Source: CBFHWY01 sp965659675
GTDB lineage: Bacteria; Bacteroidota; Bacteroidia; Flavobacteriales_G; Salibacteraceae
NCBI GenBank assembly: GCA_965659675.1
Contig: CBFHWY010000003.1
Coordinates: 1 to 64,000, forward strand
Length of the DNA stretch: 64,000 nt
Direction of reading: 5' to 3'
Shown piece after piece: positions 1 to 9,343 of the stretch; positions within the stretch are counted from its first letter, which is position 1; each line of letters starts with the position of its first letter. Made by a program: the position numbers and the translations under genes. The notes under the pieces were generated by a model. That model worked only from the letters and a program-made list of their open reading frames with translations. It did no database searches and was not told the DNA's origin.

Positions 1-161
1 AGATCTGGGTAGGACCTCAGCACTTCTACCTGGCTTTCAGGCATAAAAACTTCAACCATCTTCCCTTCTGGAGCCGAATTCAATAGACGTGCACTCCAGA
101 GATCTACCTGCGCAGCAGCCTGAAAGCTTAACAGCGAAAAAATGATGAGGAGCTTTTTCAT
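1..161 (-). CDS. Secreted protein, N-terminal fragment (runs off the window)
   Basis: The reading frame opens with ATG at 161 on the minus strand and continues past base 1, so only about 53 codons are visible. The first 18 or so residues (MKKLLIIFSLLSFQAAAQ) form a clear Sec signal peptide: two lysines, a hydrophobic core and an AxA-Q cleavage site typical of Bacteroidota. The mature part visible here (VDLWSARLLNSAPEGKMVEV) matches no family I recognise. It lies 26 bp downstream of, and in the same direction as, the HsdR-N-like gene. Function cannot be assigned from this fragment. Confidence 0.7.
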   Translation of the reverse strand, partial: MKKLLIIFSLLSFQAAAQVDLWSARLLNSAPEGKMVEVFMPESQVEVLRSYPD

Positions 162-187
162 TATTAGGTTCAACGAAAGATATTGAT

Positions 188-646
188 TCAGGTTTGTTTC
201 ATTTCTTCATAGGAAGGCAAGTCTTCGACCAAATGAGTTTTTTGCTGTTGAAAATCACAGTGGAAAACATAATGTTTAATGCCATTACTCACAAGAAGCC
301 AGGGCACCTTTAGCTGGCTATTGTAGATCCCTATCTGCTCCATGGCTTTTTCAGTGATCTTCACATTCGGTGCTTTTAGCTCAAGGATCAGAAGTGGATC
401 TGCCTTGTCATCATAAATGACCACATCCGTCCTTCTGGTGGTTTTATTGTAGGTCAATGATTTTTCAACTGCAATTCTACCCTTTGGACATGCGTAATGT
501 TCGATCAGGGTCTTTAGCCAGTGCTGTCTCACCCATTCTTCTGGATCGAGCTTTACATAAGACTTTCTCACCTCATCAAAGATCTCCGTATAGGCCTTTG
601 CCTTGCGCATTTTGAAGTCGAAAGATGGAAGATTAAGTTGAAACAT
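188..646 (-). CDS. Stand-alone HsdR N-terminal (PD-(D/E)xK-like) domain protein
   Basis: A 152-residue protein consisting almost wholly of the N-terminal nuclease domain of type I restriction HsdR subunits. The PD-(D/E)xK-like core is visible: D74 in RRTDVVIYD, then E89 and K91 in ILELKAP. No helicase domain follows and no HsdM or HsdS gene is nearby, so this is not a complete restriction system. Small proteins of this kind are common beside holA in Bacteroidota and their role is unknown. I start at the second Met (646), because the upstream ATG at 688 would add 14 residues reaching almost to the divergent holA start; the chosen start leaves 49 bp between the two genes for promoters. Confidence 0.8.
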   Translation of the reverse strand: MFQLNLPSFDFKMRKAKAYTEIFDEVRKSYVKLDPEEWVRQHWLKTLIEHYACPKGRIAVEKSLTYNKTTRRTDVVIYDDKADPLLILELKAPNVKITEKAMEQIGIYNSQLKVPWLLVSNGIKHYVFHCDFQQQKTHLVEDLPSYEEMKQT

Positions 647-695
647 TTTACCAAAGGTAGGCAGAACTTGCCCCTGCATTAAATACATTCGCTGT

Positions 696-1703
696 GTGGT
701 ACAGGCTGTTGAACTTTTGGATCAGATCAAATCGGGAAAGATCGCGCCAGTTTATCTGTTGAGCGGGGATGAGTCTTTCTACATCGATCTGATCAGTGAT
801 TATTTCGAGAAGGAATTCCTCAGTGAGGAAGAAAAAGGCTTTAACCAAACTGTGCTATATGGAAAAGAAGCTGTTCCATCAGAAGTTTTGGAAACGGCCC
901 GCAGGTTTCCAATGATGGCCGAGCATCAGGTCATTATCCTAAAGGAGGCACGGCATATTTCAAAATTCTCTGAATTCGAATCCTACTTCAAATCTCCAAC
1001 CCCAAGTACGGTATTGGTGGTTTGTATGAAAGACAAGAAGTTGGATAAACGAACTACTGCCTATAAGGCTGCTAAGAACAACAAGGATGTAGTCATACTT
1101 GAAACCAAAAAGCTCTACGACAATCAAATACCCGAATGGGTTAGTGCGTACGCCAAAACTCAAGGCTATCAGGTAAGCCCAAAAGCTGCCATGATGATCA
1201 GCGAACATATTGGCAATGACCTTGGAAGAATCGCTGGTGAGATCAACAAACTAAAGATCAATTTACCTGAAGGAAGCCAAATTGATGATAAGGTAGTAGA
1301 TGAGTACATTGGCATTAGCAAAGACTACAATGTCTTTGAGCTCACCAATGCGCTCAATGCAAAAGATCACGCCAGGGCGCAAAAGATCGCCTATTATTTT
1401 GGACAGAACCCTAAACAGCATCCTTTCGTGATGACCATTGGTGCCTTGTATGGGAACTTCAGTAAGTTACTGGCTATTCATTATTTGAAAGATAAACACC
1501 CAGGCCATGTTGCCAAGACCCTCAAGGTAAATCCATACTTCGCCAAAGATTACGTTAAAGCGAGTGCCTCCTATTCACCTCGAAAATTGGTCTCGATCAT
1601 CGACCTTCTACGAGAATTTGACCTTAAGTCAAAGGGGGTGGGAAACACATCTGCAAATGAAGCAGACCTTCTTAAAGAACTCTGTTTTCGCATCGTGTAT
1701 TAG
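696..1703 (+). CDS. holA: DNA polymerase III subunit delta
   Basis: A 335-residue protein matching HolA, the clamp-loader delta subunit that opens the sliding clamp during loading at primed DNA. Family features are the N-terminal AAA+-like region beginning LLDQIKSGKIAPVYLLSGDE (pulling the partner into the clamp loader), the middle segment around EINKLKINLPEG with the helical lid, and a C-terminal collar domain ending in a short FRIVY tail. No Walker A is expected in delta and none is seen. The frame opens with GTG at 696; no ATG fits upstream. It is divergent from the HsdR-N-like gene and stands alone before the TonB receptor 61 bp downstream. Confidence 0.9.
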   Translation: MVQAVELLDQIKSGKIAPVYLLSGDESFYIDLISDYFEKEFLSEEEKGFNQTVLYGKEAVPSEVLETARRFPMMAEHQVIILKEARHISKFSEFESYFKSPTPSTVLVVCMKDKKLDKRTTAYKAAKNNKDVVILETKKLYDNQIPEWVSAYAKTQGYQVSPKAAMMISEHIGNDLGRIAGEINKLKINLPEGSQIDDKVVDEYIGISKDYNVFELTNALNAKDHARAQKIAYYFGQNPKQHPFVMTIGALYGNFSKLLAIHYLKDKHPGHVAKTLKVNPYFAKDYVKASASYSPRKLVSIIDLLREFDLKSKGVGNTSANEADLLKELCFRIVY

Positions 1704-1797
1704 TCCTTTTCAGACCAACCATTCATACAGATAATTAAGCCCTTTGTAAATATCTGGTCAAGGTATGAATGAAAGAAATACATTTGGGGGCTTGAAA

Positions 1798-4119
1798 ATG
1801 AAGCCTGCCAAATTCCATTTCCTACTCCTGTTGCTGATCTTTGCTTCAGCAGTCCAAGCTCAGGATGCCACCGTTCGTGGATTCGTGTATGACAAGGCTT
1901 CTGGTGAGCCTATCCTTTTCACCAATGTTTACCTGGAAGGGACCACTTACGGCACAAGCACCGATCAAAATGGATTCTACAGTATTTCAAAAATTCCAGC
2001 GGGCACTTACACATTAAAGTGCAGTTTTCTGGGCTATGACACCGCAAGTGAGAGGGTAACATTGAAGCCAGGTCAATTGGTTACGAAGAAGCTTTTTCTC
2101 AATGAATCCAGTGTTCAGTTAAAGACCTTTGATGTTTCTGCTGAAAAGCAAGAAGCTAAAACACAGGTAAAGATGTCAGTTCAAAAACTGACACCAAAAC
2201 AGATCGCTCAACTTCCTTCTGTTGGTGGGCAAGCTGATCTCGCACAATACCTTCAAGTGGTTCCCGGGGTGATCTTCACAGGTGACCAGGGAGGACAGCT
2301 TTACATTCGCGGCGGTTCACCCGTTCAAAACAAAGTGCTCTTGGATGGGATGATCATTTATAACCCCTTTCACTCTATTGGTCTGTTCTCGGTTTTCGAC
2401 ACAGACATCATGAGTAATGCCGATATCTACACAGGAGGCTTTAATGCAGAGTACGGCGGGAGAATATCTTCAATCATGGACGTTTCTACACGCGATGGAA
2501 ACAAGAAAAGACATAGCGGAGTATTTAGTGCCAGTCCGTTTTTAGCCAAATTGAACCTCGAGGGACCGATCAAACGAGCCAAGTCCAATAAGGATGGATC
2601 CATCTCCTATATCGTTTCTGGTAAGAGCTCGTATTTGGAGCAAACCTCTCCTCTTCTTTATTCTTATGTAGATACTGCTGGACTACCCTTCAACTTCACC
2701 GACCTTTACGGAAAGATCTCGTTTAGTTCTGGAAACGGATCCAAGTTCAACCTCTTTGGTTTGCGTTATACAGACCGCGTTAATTTCAGTGAGTTGAGCA
2801 GCTTAAACTGGTCGAACAATGGGGTGGGAGGAAATTTTGTACTGATCCCAGAGAGTAGTCCGGTTTTGGTTGAAGGAGGATTTGCTTTTTCAAACTACTT
2901 CATCAATTTTGAAGAGTTTGGTGCTGGACAAAGAACCAGTGGCATCAATGGCTTTAACATGAACCTGAACTTCAGTTATTTTCAAGGGGATAATGAATTC
3001 AAGTGGGGCATAGAAGGAATTGGATTCACCACCGATTTCACCTTCTTCAATTCACTGAACAGAAAGATCGAACAGAATGAGAACACCACCGAAATAGCAA
3101 CATTTATGCGCTATAAGTGGACCAATGAGAAGCTTGTATTGGATCCAAGTTTCAGATTGCACTATTATGCCTCTTTGAATACCTTTTCACCAGAACCAAG
3201 ACTTGGACTGAAATATAACATCACTGATAATATCCGCCTGAAAGCGGCAGGAGGTCTTTATTCACAAAACCTTATTCAGGCTAATTCAGATAGAGATGTG
3301 GTAAATCTATTCTATGGATTCCTTTCTGGTCCAGAGAACCTTCCAGAAGAGTTTCTCACTGAGAATGGTGAGACGAGAGAAGTAACACATAAACTTCAAA
3401 AAGCCATTCACGCAATAGCTGGATTCGAGTTTGATCTTTCTAATAGAATAAGCATCAATGTTGAGGGTTATTACAAACGCTTTACTCAGCTCTCCAATGT
3501 GAACAGGAACAAGATCTTTGAAGATGATCAGGACAATGCTGACAGGGCCGATATCTTTAAGAAAGACTTCATTATCGAAACAGGTGATGCCTATGGTGTT
3601 GACTTTGTGTTTAAGTATGATTACAAGCGTCTATACCTATGGGCTGTGTACTCGCACGCATATGTTACTCGCTGGGATGGCATCAGAGAGTATTACCCAG
3701 TATTTGATAGAAGACACAATGTAAACCTTCTTGGTACTTATACCTTCGGTAAGGATCTGAACTGGCAATTGAATGCACGTTGGAATATGGGAAGCGGCTT
3801 CCCGCTCACCCCTACTCAAGGCTTTTATCAGAAATTCAACTTCAGTGATGGCATCTATACCGACTATGCCACGGCAAACACCGATCAGATCGGAATCTAT
3901 TATGGTGAACTGAACTCACAGCGCTTGCCATTCTATCACAGAATGGATGTGAGCGTAAAAAGAACCTTCTTGCTCGGACAGAATTCTGAATTGGATCTGA
4001 ACTTTGGGGTCACAAACATTTACAACAGGGAGAATATCTTCTATTTTGATCGGGTCACCTTTGAGCGTGTGAACCAACTTCCTATCCTTCCAAACTTCGG
4101 ATTGAATCTCAGCTTCTAA
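1798..4119 (+). CDS. TonB-dependent receptor with carboxypeptidase-regulatory-like N-terminal domain
   Basis: Outer-membrane active-transport receptor of the Bacteroidota type, about 773 residues. From the N-terminus: a signal peptide ending VQAQ, a carboxypeptidase-D-regulatory-like beta-sandwich (about 20-100, with GEPILFTNVYLEGT and DQNGFYSISKIPAG), a plug domain (about 135-235, with QLYIRGGSPVQNKVLLDG and GGFNAEYGGRISS) and a beta-barrel ending in the aromatic residue F, as barrel proteins do. An in-frame ATG at 1765 would add 11 residues before the signal peptide, so 1798 is preferred. There is no SusD partner next door, so a polysaccharide-utilisation role is not supported and the substrate is unknown. 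Confidence 0.9.
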   Translation: MKPAKFHFLLLLLIFASAVQAQDATVRGFVYDKASGEPILFTNVYLEGTTYGTSTDQNGFYSISKIPAGTYTLKCSFLGYDTASERVTLKPGQLVTKKLFLNESSVQLKTFDVSAEKQEAKTQVKMSVQKLTPKQIAQLPSVGGQADLAQYLQVVPGVIFTGDQGGQLYIRGGSPVQNKVLLDGMIIYNPFHSIGLFSVFDTDIMSNADIYTGGFNAEYGGRISSIMDVSTRDGNKKRHSGVFSASPFLAKLNLEGPIKRAKSNKDGSISYIVSGKSSYLEQTSPLLYSYVDTAGLPFNFTDLYGKISFSSGNGSKFNLFGLRYTDRVNFSELSSLNWSNNGVGGNFVLIPESSPVLVEGGFAFSNYFINFEEFGAGQRTSGINGFNMNLNFSYFQGDNEFKWGIEGIGFTTDFTFFNSLNRKIEQNENTTEIATFMRYKWTNEKLVLDPSFRLHYYASLNTFSPEPRLGLKYNITDNIRLKAAGGLYSQNLIQANSDRDVVNLFYGFLSGPENLPEEFLTENGETREVTHKLQKAIHAIAGFEFDLSNRISINVEGYYKRFTQLSNVNRNKIFEDDQDNADRADIFKKDFIIETGDAYGVDFVFKYDYKRLYLWAVYSHAYVTRWDGIREYYPVFDRRHNVNLLGTYTFGKDLNWQLNARWNMGSGFPLTPTQGFYQKFNFSDGIYTDYATANTDQIGIYYGELNSQRLPFYHRMDVSVKRTFLLGQNSELDLNFGVTNIYNRENIFYFDRVTFERVNQLPILPNFGLNLSF

Positions 4120-4169
4120 GCTGATGAAAACTTACTTGAATAATCCGGTTCAAGGTGGCATTATATTCC

Positions 4170-4177
4170 TACTTTTG
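4170..4177 (+). promoter_or_regulatory. Putative -7 element of the pyrG promoter
   Basis: TACTTTTG fits the Bacteroidota -7 consensus TAnnTTTG. It lies 28 bp before the pyrG start codon. No convincing TTG -33 element is seen at the usual 17-23 bp distance, so the call rests on the -7 box and its position. Confidence 0.35.
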
Positions 4178-4205
4178 AATCCCGAGATCGAGAACGTGAT
4201 ATTGG

Positions 4206-5840
4206 ATGTCGGGAAATTGTAAATACATCTTCGTAACAGGCGGAGTTGCCTCTTCACTGGGCAAGGGAATCATTTCAGCCTCATTAGCTAAACTACTGCA
4301 AGCCAGAGGTTATTCAGTGACTATCCAAAAGCTGGACCCCTACATCAATGTTGATCCAGGTACGCTAAACCCATACGAACACGGCGAGTGTTATGTAACC
4401 GATGATGGTGCAGAAACAGATCTTGATCTGGGTCACTACGAAAGGTTCCTAAACGTACCAACCTCCCAATCGAATAACGTAACTACTGGTCGGATCTACC
4501 AAACTGTGATCAATAAAGAGCGTCACGGCGATTACCTGGGCAAAACAGTTCAGGTCATCCCTCATATCACTGATGAGATCAAGAAGTCTGTAACCAAATT
4601 GGGAGAAACAGGGCAGTATGAATTTGTGATCACAGAAATAGGTGGTACAGTAGGTGATATTGAGTCTCTTCCCTACATCGAAGCCATGCGGCAAATGAAA
4701 TATGAGATGGAAGTAGACGTCATCTGTATACACCTGACCTATATCCCTTATTTGAAAGCAGCAGGCGAATTAAAGACAAAACCAACACAACACTCGGTAA
4801 AGCAGTTGCTTTCACTCGGAGTGCAGGCTGACATAGTCGTTTGTCGCTCTTCATATGCCATAACCGAGGAGATGAAACGTAAGATCGCTACATTCTGCAA
4901 TGTACGCTATCACGAAGTTATTCAGGCACTTGATGCAGACACCATTTATGATGTTCCACTCGAAATGCGAGATGAGGAGTTGGATAAAGTAGTGTTGGAC
5001 AAGTTTGATATGCCCAGCAAACATGAACCTGATCTTTCAAACTGGACCGATTTCCTGGATCGAATACAACACGCCACCGAAGAGGTTCATATTGGTCTCA
5101 TTGGTAAATATGTTGAATTGCAGGATTCCTATAAATCCATCGCTGAGTCTTTTGTGCATGCAGGAGCAGCCAACCGCTGTAAGGTGAAGTTAGAATACAT
5201 CCATTCTGAAAAGCTCACGCAAAAAAATATTGATAAGAAACTGGGTAAACTCGATGGCATTTTGGTCGCGCCTGGTTTTGGAGAACGCGGTATTGAAGGA
5301 AAGATCGATGCGATCAAATATGCTCGAGAAAATAAGATCCCTTTTCTAGGGATCTGTTTAGGGATGCAATGTGCTGTGATCGAATTTGGAAGAAACGTGA
5401 TCGGCCTGGAAGATGTGCATTCCTCAGAGATCAAGGCAGATGCGAAAAATAAAGTGATCGACCTGATGGAAGACCAGAAGTCAATCAAAAGTAAGGGTGG
5501 CACGATGCGTTTAGGCTCTTATCCATGCAAATTGGAAAACGGCAGCCTGGCCCATAAAGTTTACGGAAAAAGCGATATAGATGAGCGTCATAGGCATAGA
5601 TATGAGTTTAACAATCAGTATTTAGAGTCCTATCGTTCCAAGGGCATGTTACCTTCAGGGATCAATCCAGATAATGGTTTGGTGGAGATCGTTGAGATCC
5701 CAGATCACCCATGGTTTGTGGCTTCTCAGTTCCACCCTGAATATAAAAGTACAGTTGCCAGACCTCACCCTCTTTTTTGTTCCTTTGTCGAAGCATCATT
5801 GACCTTCGCCAAAGCGAGAAAAGAAACTGTCGATGCTTAA
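4206..5840 (+). CDS. pyrG: CTP synthase
   Basis: Converts UTP to CTP using ATP and glutamine, the last step of de novo pyrimidine synthesis; cytosolic and tetrameric. At 544 residues it has the full family length. The N-terminal amidoligase domain has the ATP loop in VTGGVASSLGKGI and the UTP/CTP-site motif in INVDPGTLNPYEHGECYV. The C-terminal class I glutamine amidotransferase has the nucleophile C384 in LGICLGMQ and the H510/E512 pair in FHPEYKS. It is followed after 16 bp by yidC, so the two are probably co-transcribed. The sequence is intact. Confidence 0.97.
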   Translation: MSGNCKYIFVTGGVASSLGKGIISASLAKLLQARGYSVTIQKLDPYINVDPGTLNPYEHGECYVTDDGAETDLDLGHYERFLNVPTSQSNNVTTGRIYQTVINKERHGDYLGKTVQVIPHITDEIKKSVTKLGETGQYEFVITEIGGTVGDIESLPYIEAMRQMKYEMEVDVICIHLTYIPYLKAAGELKTKPTQHSVKQLLSLGVQADIVVCRSSYAITEEMKRKIATFCNVRYHEVIQALDADTIYDVPLEMRDEELDKVVLDKFDMPSKHEPDLSNWTDFLDRIQHATEEVHIGLIGKYVELQDSYKSIAESFVHAGAANRCKVKLEYIHSEKLTQKNIDKKLGKLDGILVAPGFGERGIEGKIDAIKYARENKIPFLGICLGMQCAVIEFGRNVIGLEDVHSSEIKADAKNKVIDLMEDQKSIKSKGGTMRLGSYPCKLENGSLAHKVYGKSDIDERHRHRYEFNNQYLESYRSKGMLPSGINPDNGLVEIVEIPDHPWFVASQFHPEYKSTVARPHPLFCSFVEASLTFAKARKETVDA

Positions 5841-5856
5841 GAGCACAGTCTAGGAG

Positions 5857-7761
5857 ATGGATAGAAATACCTTATTTGGATTATTACTGATTGGGGCCAT
5901 ATTGATTGGCTATTCATGGTGGAGCAAGCCTTCAGAAGCTGAAATTGAAGCTATGAAAAGGCAGCGCGACTCTGTAGAGCAGGTGCAGGCCCAAAGAGCT
6001 GAGGAAGAGGCGAAGGTCCTCAAAGCTGAAGCTCTTGCTGAAGATACGAACAGTACGGAAAACCCAGCAGCAGCCCTTTCGCAGTCTGATTCAATTGTAC
6101 AGGCAGTGAACAGAACTAAATTCGGCATGTTCGCTGATGCCTCGCAAGGCGAAGCAGAGGTGATCACGCTTGAGAATGAAAAGCTTGAGATCTTGATATC
6201 CACGCTTGGAGGAAAACCCATTCAGGTTAGACTCAAAGAATACACCACTGGATTTGGAGACGATCTGATCATTTGGGATAAAGATTCCTCAAACTTTGGA
6301 TTTAAATTTATTCAGGGCAATACCTTCCTAAATACGGAGCAACTTTATTTCAAGCCCTCGGCATCTGAAGTGAGTGTTACTGGAGATGAACTCAAAACCC
6401 TTTCATTAAAACTTTTCGCAGGCTCAAAAGACAAATACATTGAGTACCGCTATACACTTACGGGCAACAGCTACCTTGTAGATTATTCAGTCAATTTTCA
6501 GGGCCTTGCAGACCTAGCTGCAGAAAATCAGAATACAGTAGACTTCTACTGGTCTCTGGCATCTCCAAACAAGGAGAAGAGTCTCAAGAACCAGAATATG
6601 TACACTACCGTCTTCTGGAAGCCGGTTGAAGATGATGCTGATTATGTGAGTGAAGGCGGCTCAGGAAAAGAGATCCCAGAAGAGCCCATCGATTGGATCG
6701 CCCTAAAACAACAATTTTTCAGTGCGGTACTTCTCAGTGGTAGTCCCATTTCACATGAGGAATCTTACCTTGAAACGGTAGACCTCACTGAACGACCAGG
6801 TGGAAATTATGTAAAAAGACTCACTGCCTCTTTTCCATTGGAACTGAGTAAAACAACAGTACCCAGCGTCTCACATACCTTCTTCTTCGGTCCGAATAAA
6901 TATGATCTACTCATGTCATACGACAGAGGTCTGGATCAGCAGATCGATCTGGGTTGGGGAATATTTGGTTGGACCAATGAATATGTGATCATTCCGATCT
7001 TCAACTTACTTGAGTCGCTCAATATCTCTTACGGGATCATCATCTTATTGCTGACGATCATCATCAAACTCATCCTTTTCCCACTGGTGTGGAGAAACTA
7101 CATCTCTTCAGCTAAAATGAGGGTGCTTAAACCGGAGATCGATGAGTTGAATGAGAAACTGAAGGATGCAGATCCAATGAAGAAGCAACAAGAGACCATG
7201 AGTCTCTATCGTCAGGCAGGAGTTAATCCGCTTGCAGGTTGTGTTCCAATGATCCTTCAGGCTCCTATCCTATACGCGATGTTCCGCTTCTTCCCCTCAT
7301 CTATTGAACTGAGGCAAAAGTCTTTCTTATGGGCAGATGATCTGTCAACCTACGACTCTATATTAGAGTTGGGCTTCACCATACCTTTTTATGGAGATCA
7401 CATTAGTTTGTTCACCCTATTGATGGCGATCTCTTTGTTGTTCTATTCCAGAACCAATATGCAAATGACGCCACAAGCTGGAGCGCAGGCAGCACAAATG
7501 AAGATCATCACTTATTTGATGCCTGTAATGCTTTTAGTTTGGTTCAATGATTACTCCTCAGGACTCAGTTACTACTACTTCACAGCAAATGTGGTATCAA
7601 TGTTGCAGATGTTCGTGATAAAAAAATGGTTTATCAACGAAGATGCAATTCACGCCAAGATTCAGGAGAATCGCAAAGGAGGAAAAGGGAAAAAGAAGTC
7701 AAAATTCCAGGCTCAGATGGAAGAAATGGCGAAAAAGCGCGGATACAAGCTACCAAAATGA
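5857..7761 (+). CDS. yidC: Membrane protein insertase YidC
   Basis: Inserts and folds inner-membrane proteins alone or with SecYEG. The 634 residues include an N-terminal membrane anchor (LFGLLLIGAILIGYSWW), a large periplasmic beta-sandwich domain and the conserved five-helix YidC/Oxa1 core from about residue 375 (ISYGIIILLLTIIIKLILFP and NPLAGCVPMILQAPILYAMF). The charged C-terminal tail, rich in Lys and Gly, fits ribosome contact. The next gene starts inside its stop codon (ATGA at 7758), so this gene, the lipoprotein gene, the thioesterase gene and purE form one overlapping operon. Confidence 0.97.
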   Translation: MDRNTLFGLLLIGAILIGYSWWSKPSEAEIEAMKRQRDSVEQVQAQRAEEEAKVLKAEALAEDTNSTENPAAALSQSDSIVQAVNRTKFGMFADASQGEAEVITLENEKLEILISTLGGKPIQVRLKEYTTGFGDDLIIWDKDSSNFGFKFIQGNTFLNTEQLYFKPSASEVSVTGDELKTLSLKLFAGSKDKYIEYRYTLTGNSYLVDYSVNFQGLADLAAENQNTVDFYWSLASPNKEKSLKNQNMYTTVFWKPVEDDADYVSEGGSGKEIPEEPIDWIALKQQFFSAVLLSGSPISHEESYLETVDLTERPGGNYVKRLTASFPLELSKTTVPSVSHTFFFGPNKYDLLMSYDRGLDQQIDLGWGIFGWTNEYVIIPIFNLLESLNISYGIIILLLTIIIKLILFPLVWRNYISSAKMRVLKPEIDELNEKLKDADPMKKQQETMSLYRQAGVNPLAGCVPMILQAPILYAMFRFFPSSIELRQKSFLWADDLSTYDSILELGFTIPFYGDHISLFTLLMAISLLFYSRTNMQMTPQAGAQAAQMKIITYLMPVMLLVWFNDYSSGLSYYYFTANVVSMLQMFVIKKWFINEDAIHAKIQENRKGGKGKKKSKFQAQMEEMAKKRGYKLPK

Positions 7762-8381
7762 AAAAGCTATTCTTCATCCTGATAGCGACTTCATTATTAG
7801 CTTTTGCATGTAAGGTAGAGCAAACGGCAACTGAAGAAGCTACTCAATCCAATAAAACAGAAGAACCTACTGTAACAGAGGTCACTGCTCCAGTTGAACC
7901 CTGGAGTGAGTTTGGCTCAGAGGAAGCCTATGAGCGATTTCAGCAGGAGCAACAAAAACAAAAACTGAGACAGGAAATGGGGGTTCAACATCCGCAGTGG
8001 GCGGATACTGTGGTAGTTGGTTTGGAACGAACCGCATGTTTCGGGTCCTGTCCATCATACAAATTCAGCATTTCGGAAAATGGATATGCCTATTACAAGG
8101 GAATGGCCTTCGTTGAAAATGAAGGAGAATATTCATCCAAAGTTTCTCAGGATATCCTTTCATCCATTCTTGAAGCTGCGGAAAAGACCCATTATTACAA
8201 CATGAAGGAGTTTTATTGGGAGCCTATAACTGATGTACCAACAACATATTCTACAATAGTGAATAATGGAGTACGCCACAACAGACTCAACCAATCTGAA
8301 GCACCTCAAGACCTGATCGACTTTGAACTTTTCCTTGATGATATCATTGAGGAAGTCAACTGGACCAAAATCACCCAATGA
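7758..8381 (+). CDS. Lipoprotein with DUF6438-like domain
   Basis: A 207-residue protein. The chosen ATG overlaps the yidC stop by 4 bp; the open frame extends further back into yidC, but only this start gives a lipoprotein signal (MKKLFFILIATSLLAFAC, lipobox cysteine at 18). A Thr/Glu-rich linker follows. The C-terminal half contains a Cys-containing motif, TACFGSCPSYKFSISENG, followed by YYKG, which resembles the DUF6438 family of unknown function found in Bacteroidota. It is probably exported and lipid-anchored. Its place directly behind yidC may simply reflect operon packing. Confidence 0.75.
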   Translation: MKKLFFILIATSLLAFACKVEQTATEEATQSNKTEEPTVTEVTAPVEPWSEFGSEEAYERFQQEQQKQKLRQEMGVQHPQWADTVVVGLERTACFGSCPSYKFSISENGYAYYKGMAFVENEGEYSSKVSQDILSSILEAAEKTHYYNMKEFYWEPITDVPTTYSTIVNNGVRHNRLNQSEAPQDLIDFELFLDDIIEEVNWTKITQ

Positions 8382-8815
8382 GCATCTGGAATGGTGAATA
8401 TCGAATTGAATATTGGGAAGAACGTCTCAAAAAAACCATTCACACACCATTAGGGATCAAGATCACACAGATCGGAGAAGATTTCATTGAAGGCACTTTG
8501 CCTGTTGATGAACGAACTCACCAACCAATGGGTTTACTTCATGGAGGTGCTTCGGTGGTCCTTGCAGAGAGTCTGGGTTCAATGGCAGCAAACATGGTGG
8601 TCGACCCCAATCACTATTGTGTTGGACAAAATATCAATGCAAATCACATCAGGCCAGTAAAAAACGGTCTTGTTACTGGAACAGCAAGGGCACTTCATAT
8701 CGGTAAACGGAGTCAGCTTTGGGAGATCGAGATATGCAATGAGGAAGGAAAAATTGTTAACCTCAGCCGTCTGAGTATGGCTGTTTTGGAAAAACCAAAT
8801 TCAAATGGGAGCTAA
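8378..8815 (+). CDS. Hotdog-fold acyl-CoA thioesterase (PaaI/YdiI/MenI-like)
   Basis: A 145-residue single hotdog domain. It resembles the YdiI/MenI group that hydrolyses 1,4-dihydroxy-2-naphthoyl-CoA and other aromatic acyl-CoAs. Family signatures are PMGLLHGGASVVLAESLGS, holding the catalytic acidic residue on the central helix, and the CoA-binding NANHIRPVKNGLVTG. The start codon overlaps the lipoprotein stop (ATGA) and the end overlaps purE by 11 bp. The true substrate cannot be told from sequence; there are no other menaquinone genes here. Confidence 0.85.
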   Translation: MSIWNGEYRIEYWEERLKKTIHTPLGIKITQIGEDFIEGTLPVDERTHQPMGLLHGGASVVLAESLGSMAANMVVDPNHYCVGQNINANHIRPVKNGLVTGTARALHIGKRSQLWEIEICNEEGKIVNLSRLSMAVLEKPNSNGS

Positions 8816-9302
8816 AGTTGGTATCATCATGGGTAGTAAATCTGACTACCCTATCATGAAGGAAGCAGAAAACATTCTCAAAGAACTTGAGGTAGAGTTT
8901 GAGATCGATATTGTCTCTGCTCATCGAACACCTGAAAAGATGTTTGATTATGCAAAGACAGCGCATGAACGTGGTCTAAAAGCCATCATTGCTGGAGCTG
9001 GAGGTGCAGCACACCTTCCTGGAATGACAGCCAGTATCACACCACTGCCAGTGATCGGTGTGCCTATTCACAGTTCAAATTCAATTGATGGCTGGGATTC
9101 CGTTTTATCGATCCTACAGATGCCTGGGGGAGTTCCGGTGGCAACCGTTGCTCTGGATGGAGCAAAGAACGCTGGGATCCTTGCGGCTCAAATTGTTGCT
9201 GCAAATGATGAGGAACTCCTTCAAAGGATCATCGATTATAAGGCTAAGTTGAAAGCTAAAGTCATAAAATCAGCAGAAGAAATCAATTCAAAAGGTTTCT
9301 GA
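8805..9302 (+). CDS. purE: N5-carboxyaminoimidazole ribonucleotide mutase, PurE class I
   Basis: Moves the carboxyl group of N5-CAIR to give CAIR in purine synthesis. The 165 residues carry the PurE hallmarks: GIIMGSKSDYPIM at the N-terminus, the catalytic-loop SAHRTPE, and the phosphate-binding stretch AGAGGAAHLPGMTAS. It overlaps the thioesterase gene by 11 bp and ends the yidC operon. The usual partner purK is not in this window. Confidence 0.95.
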   Translation: MGAKVGIIMGSKSDYPIMKEAENILKELEVEFEIDIVSAHRTPEKMFDYAKTAHERGLKAIIAGAGGAAHLPGMTASITPLPVIGVPIHSSNSIDGWDSVLSILQMPGGVPVATVALDGAKNAGILAAQIVAANDEELLQRIIDYKAKLKAKVIKSAEEINSKGF

Positions 9303-9343
9303 AGCTTAACATTTTAAGCATACATTTTTCCTAATTTGGCGCT

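Noticed and set aside
188..646. Part of a type I restriction-modification system
   Set aside because: Only the N-terminal HsdR domain is present; there is no helicase part and no methylase or specificity gene nearby.
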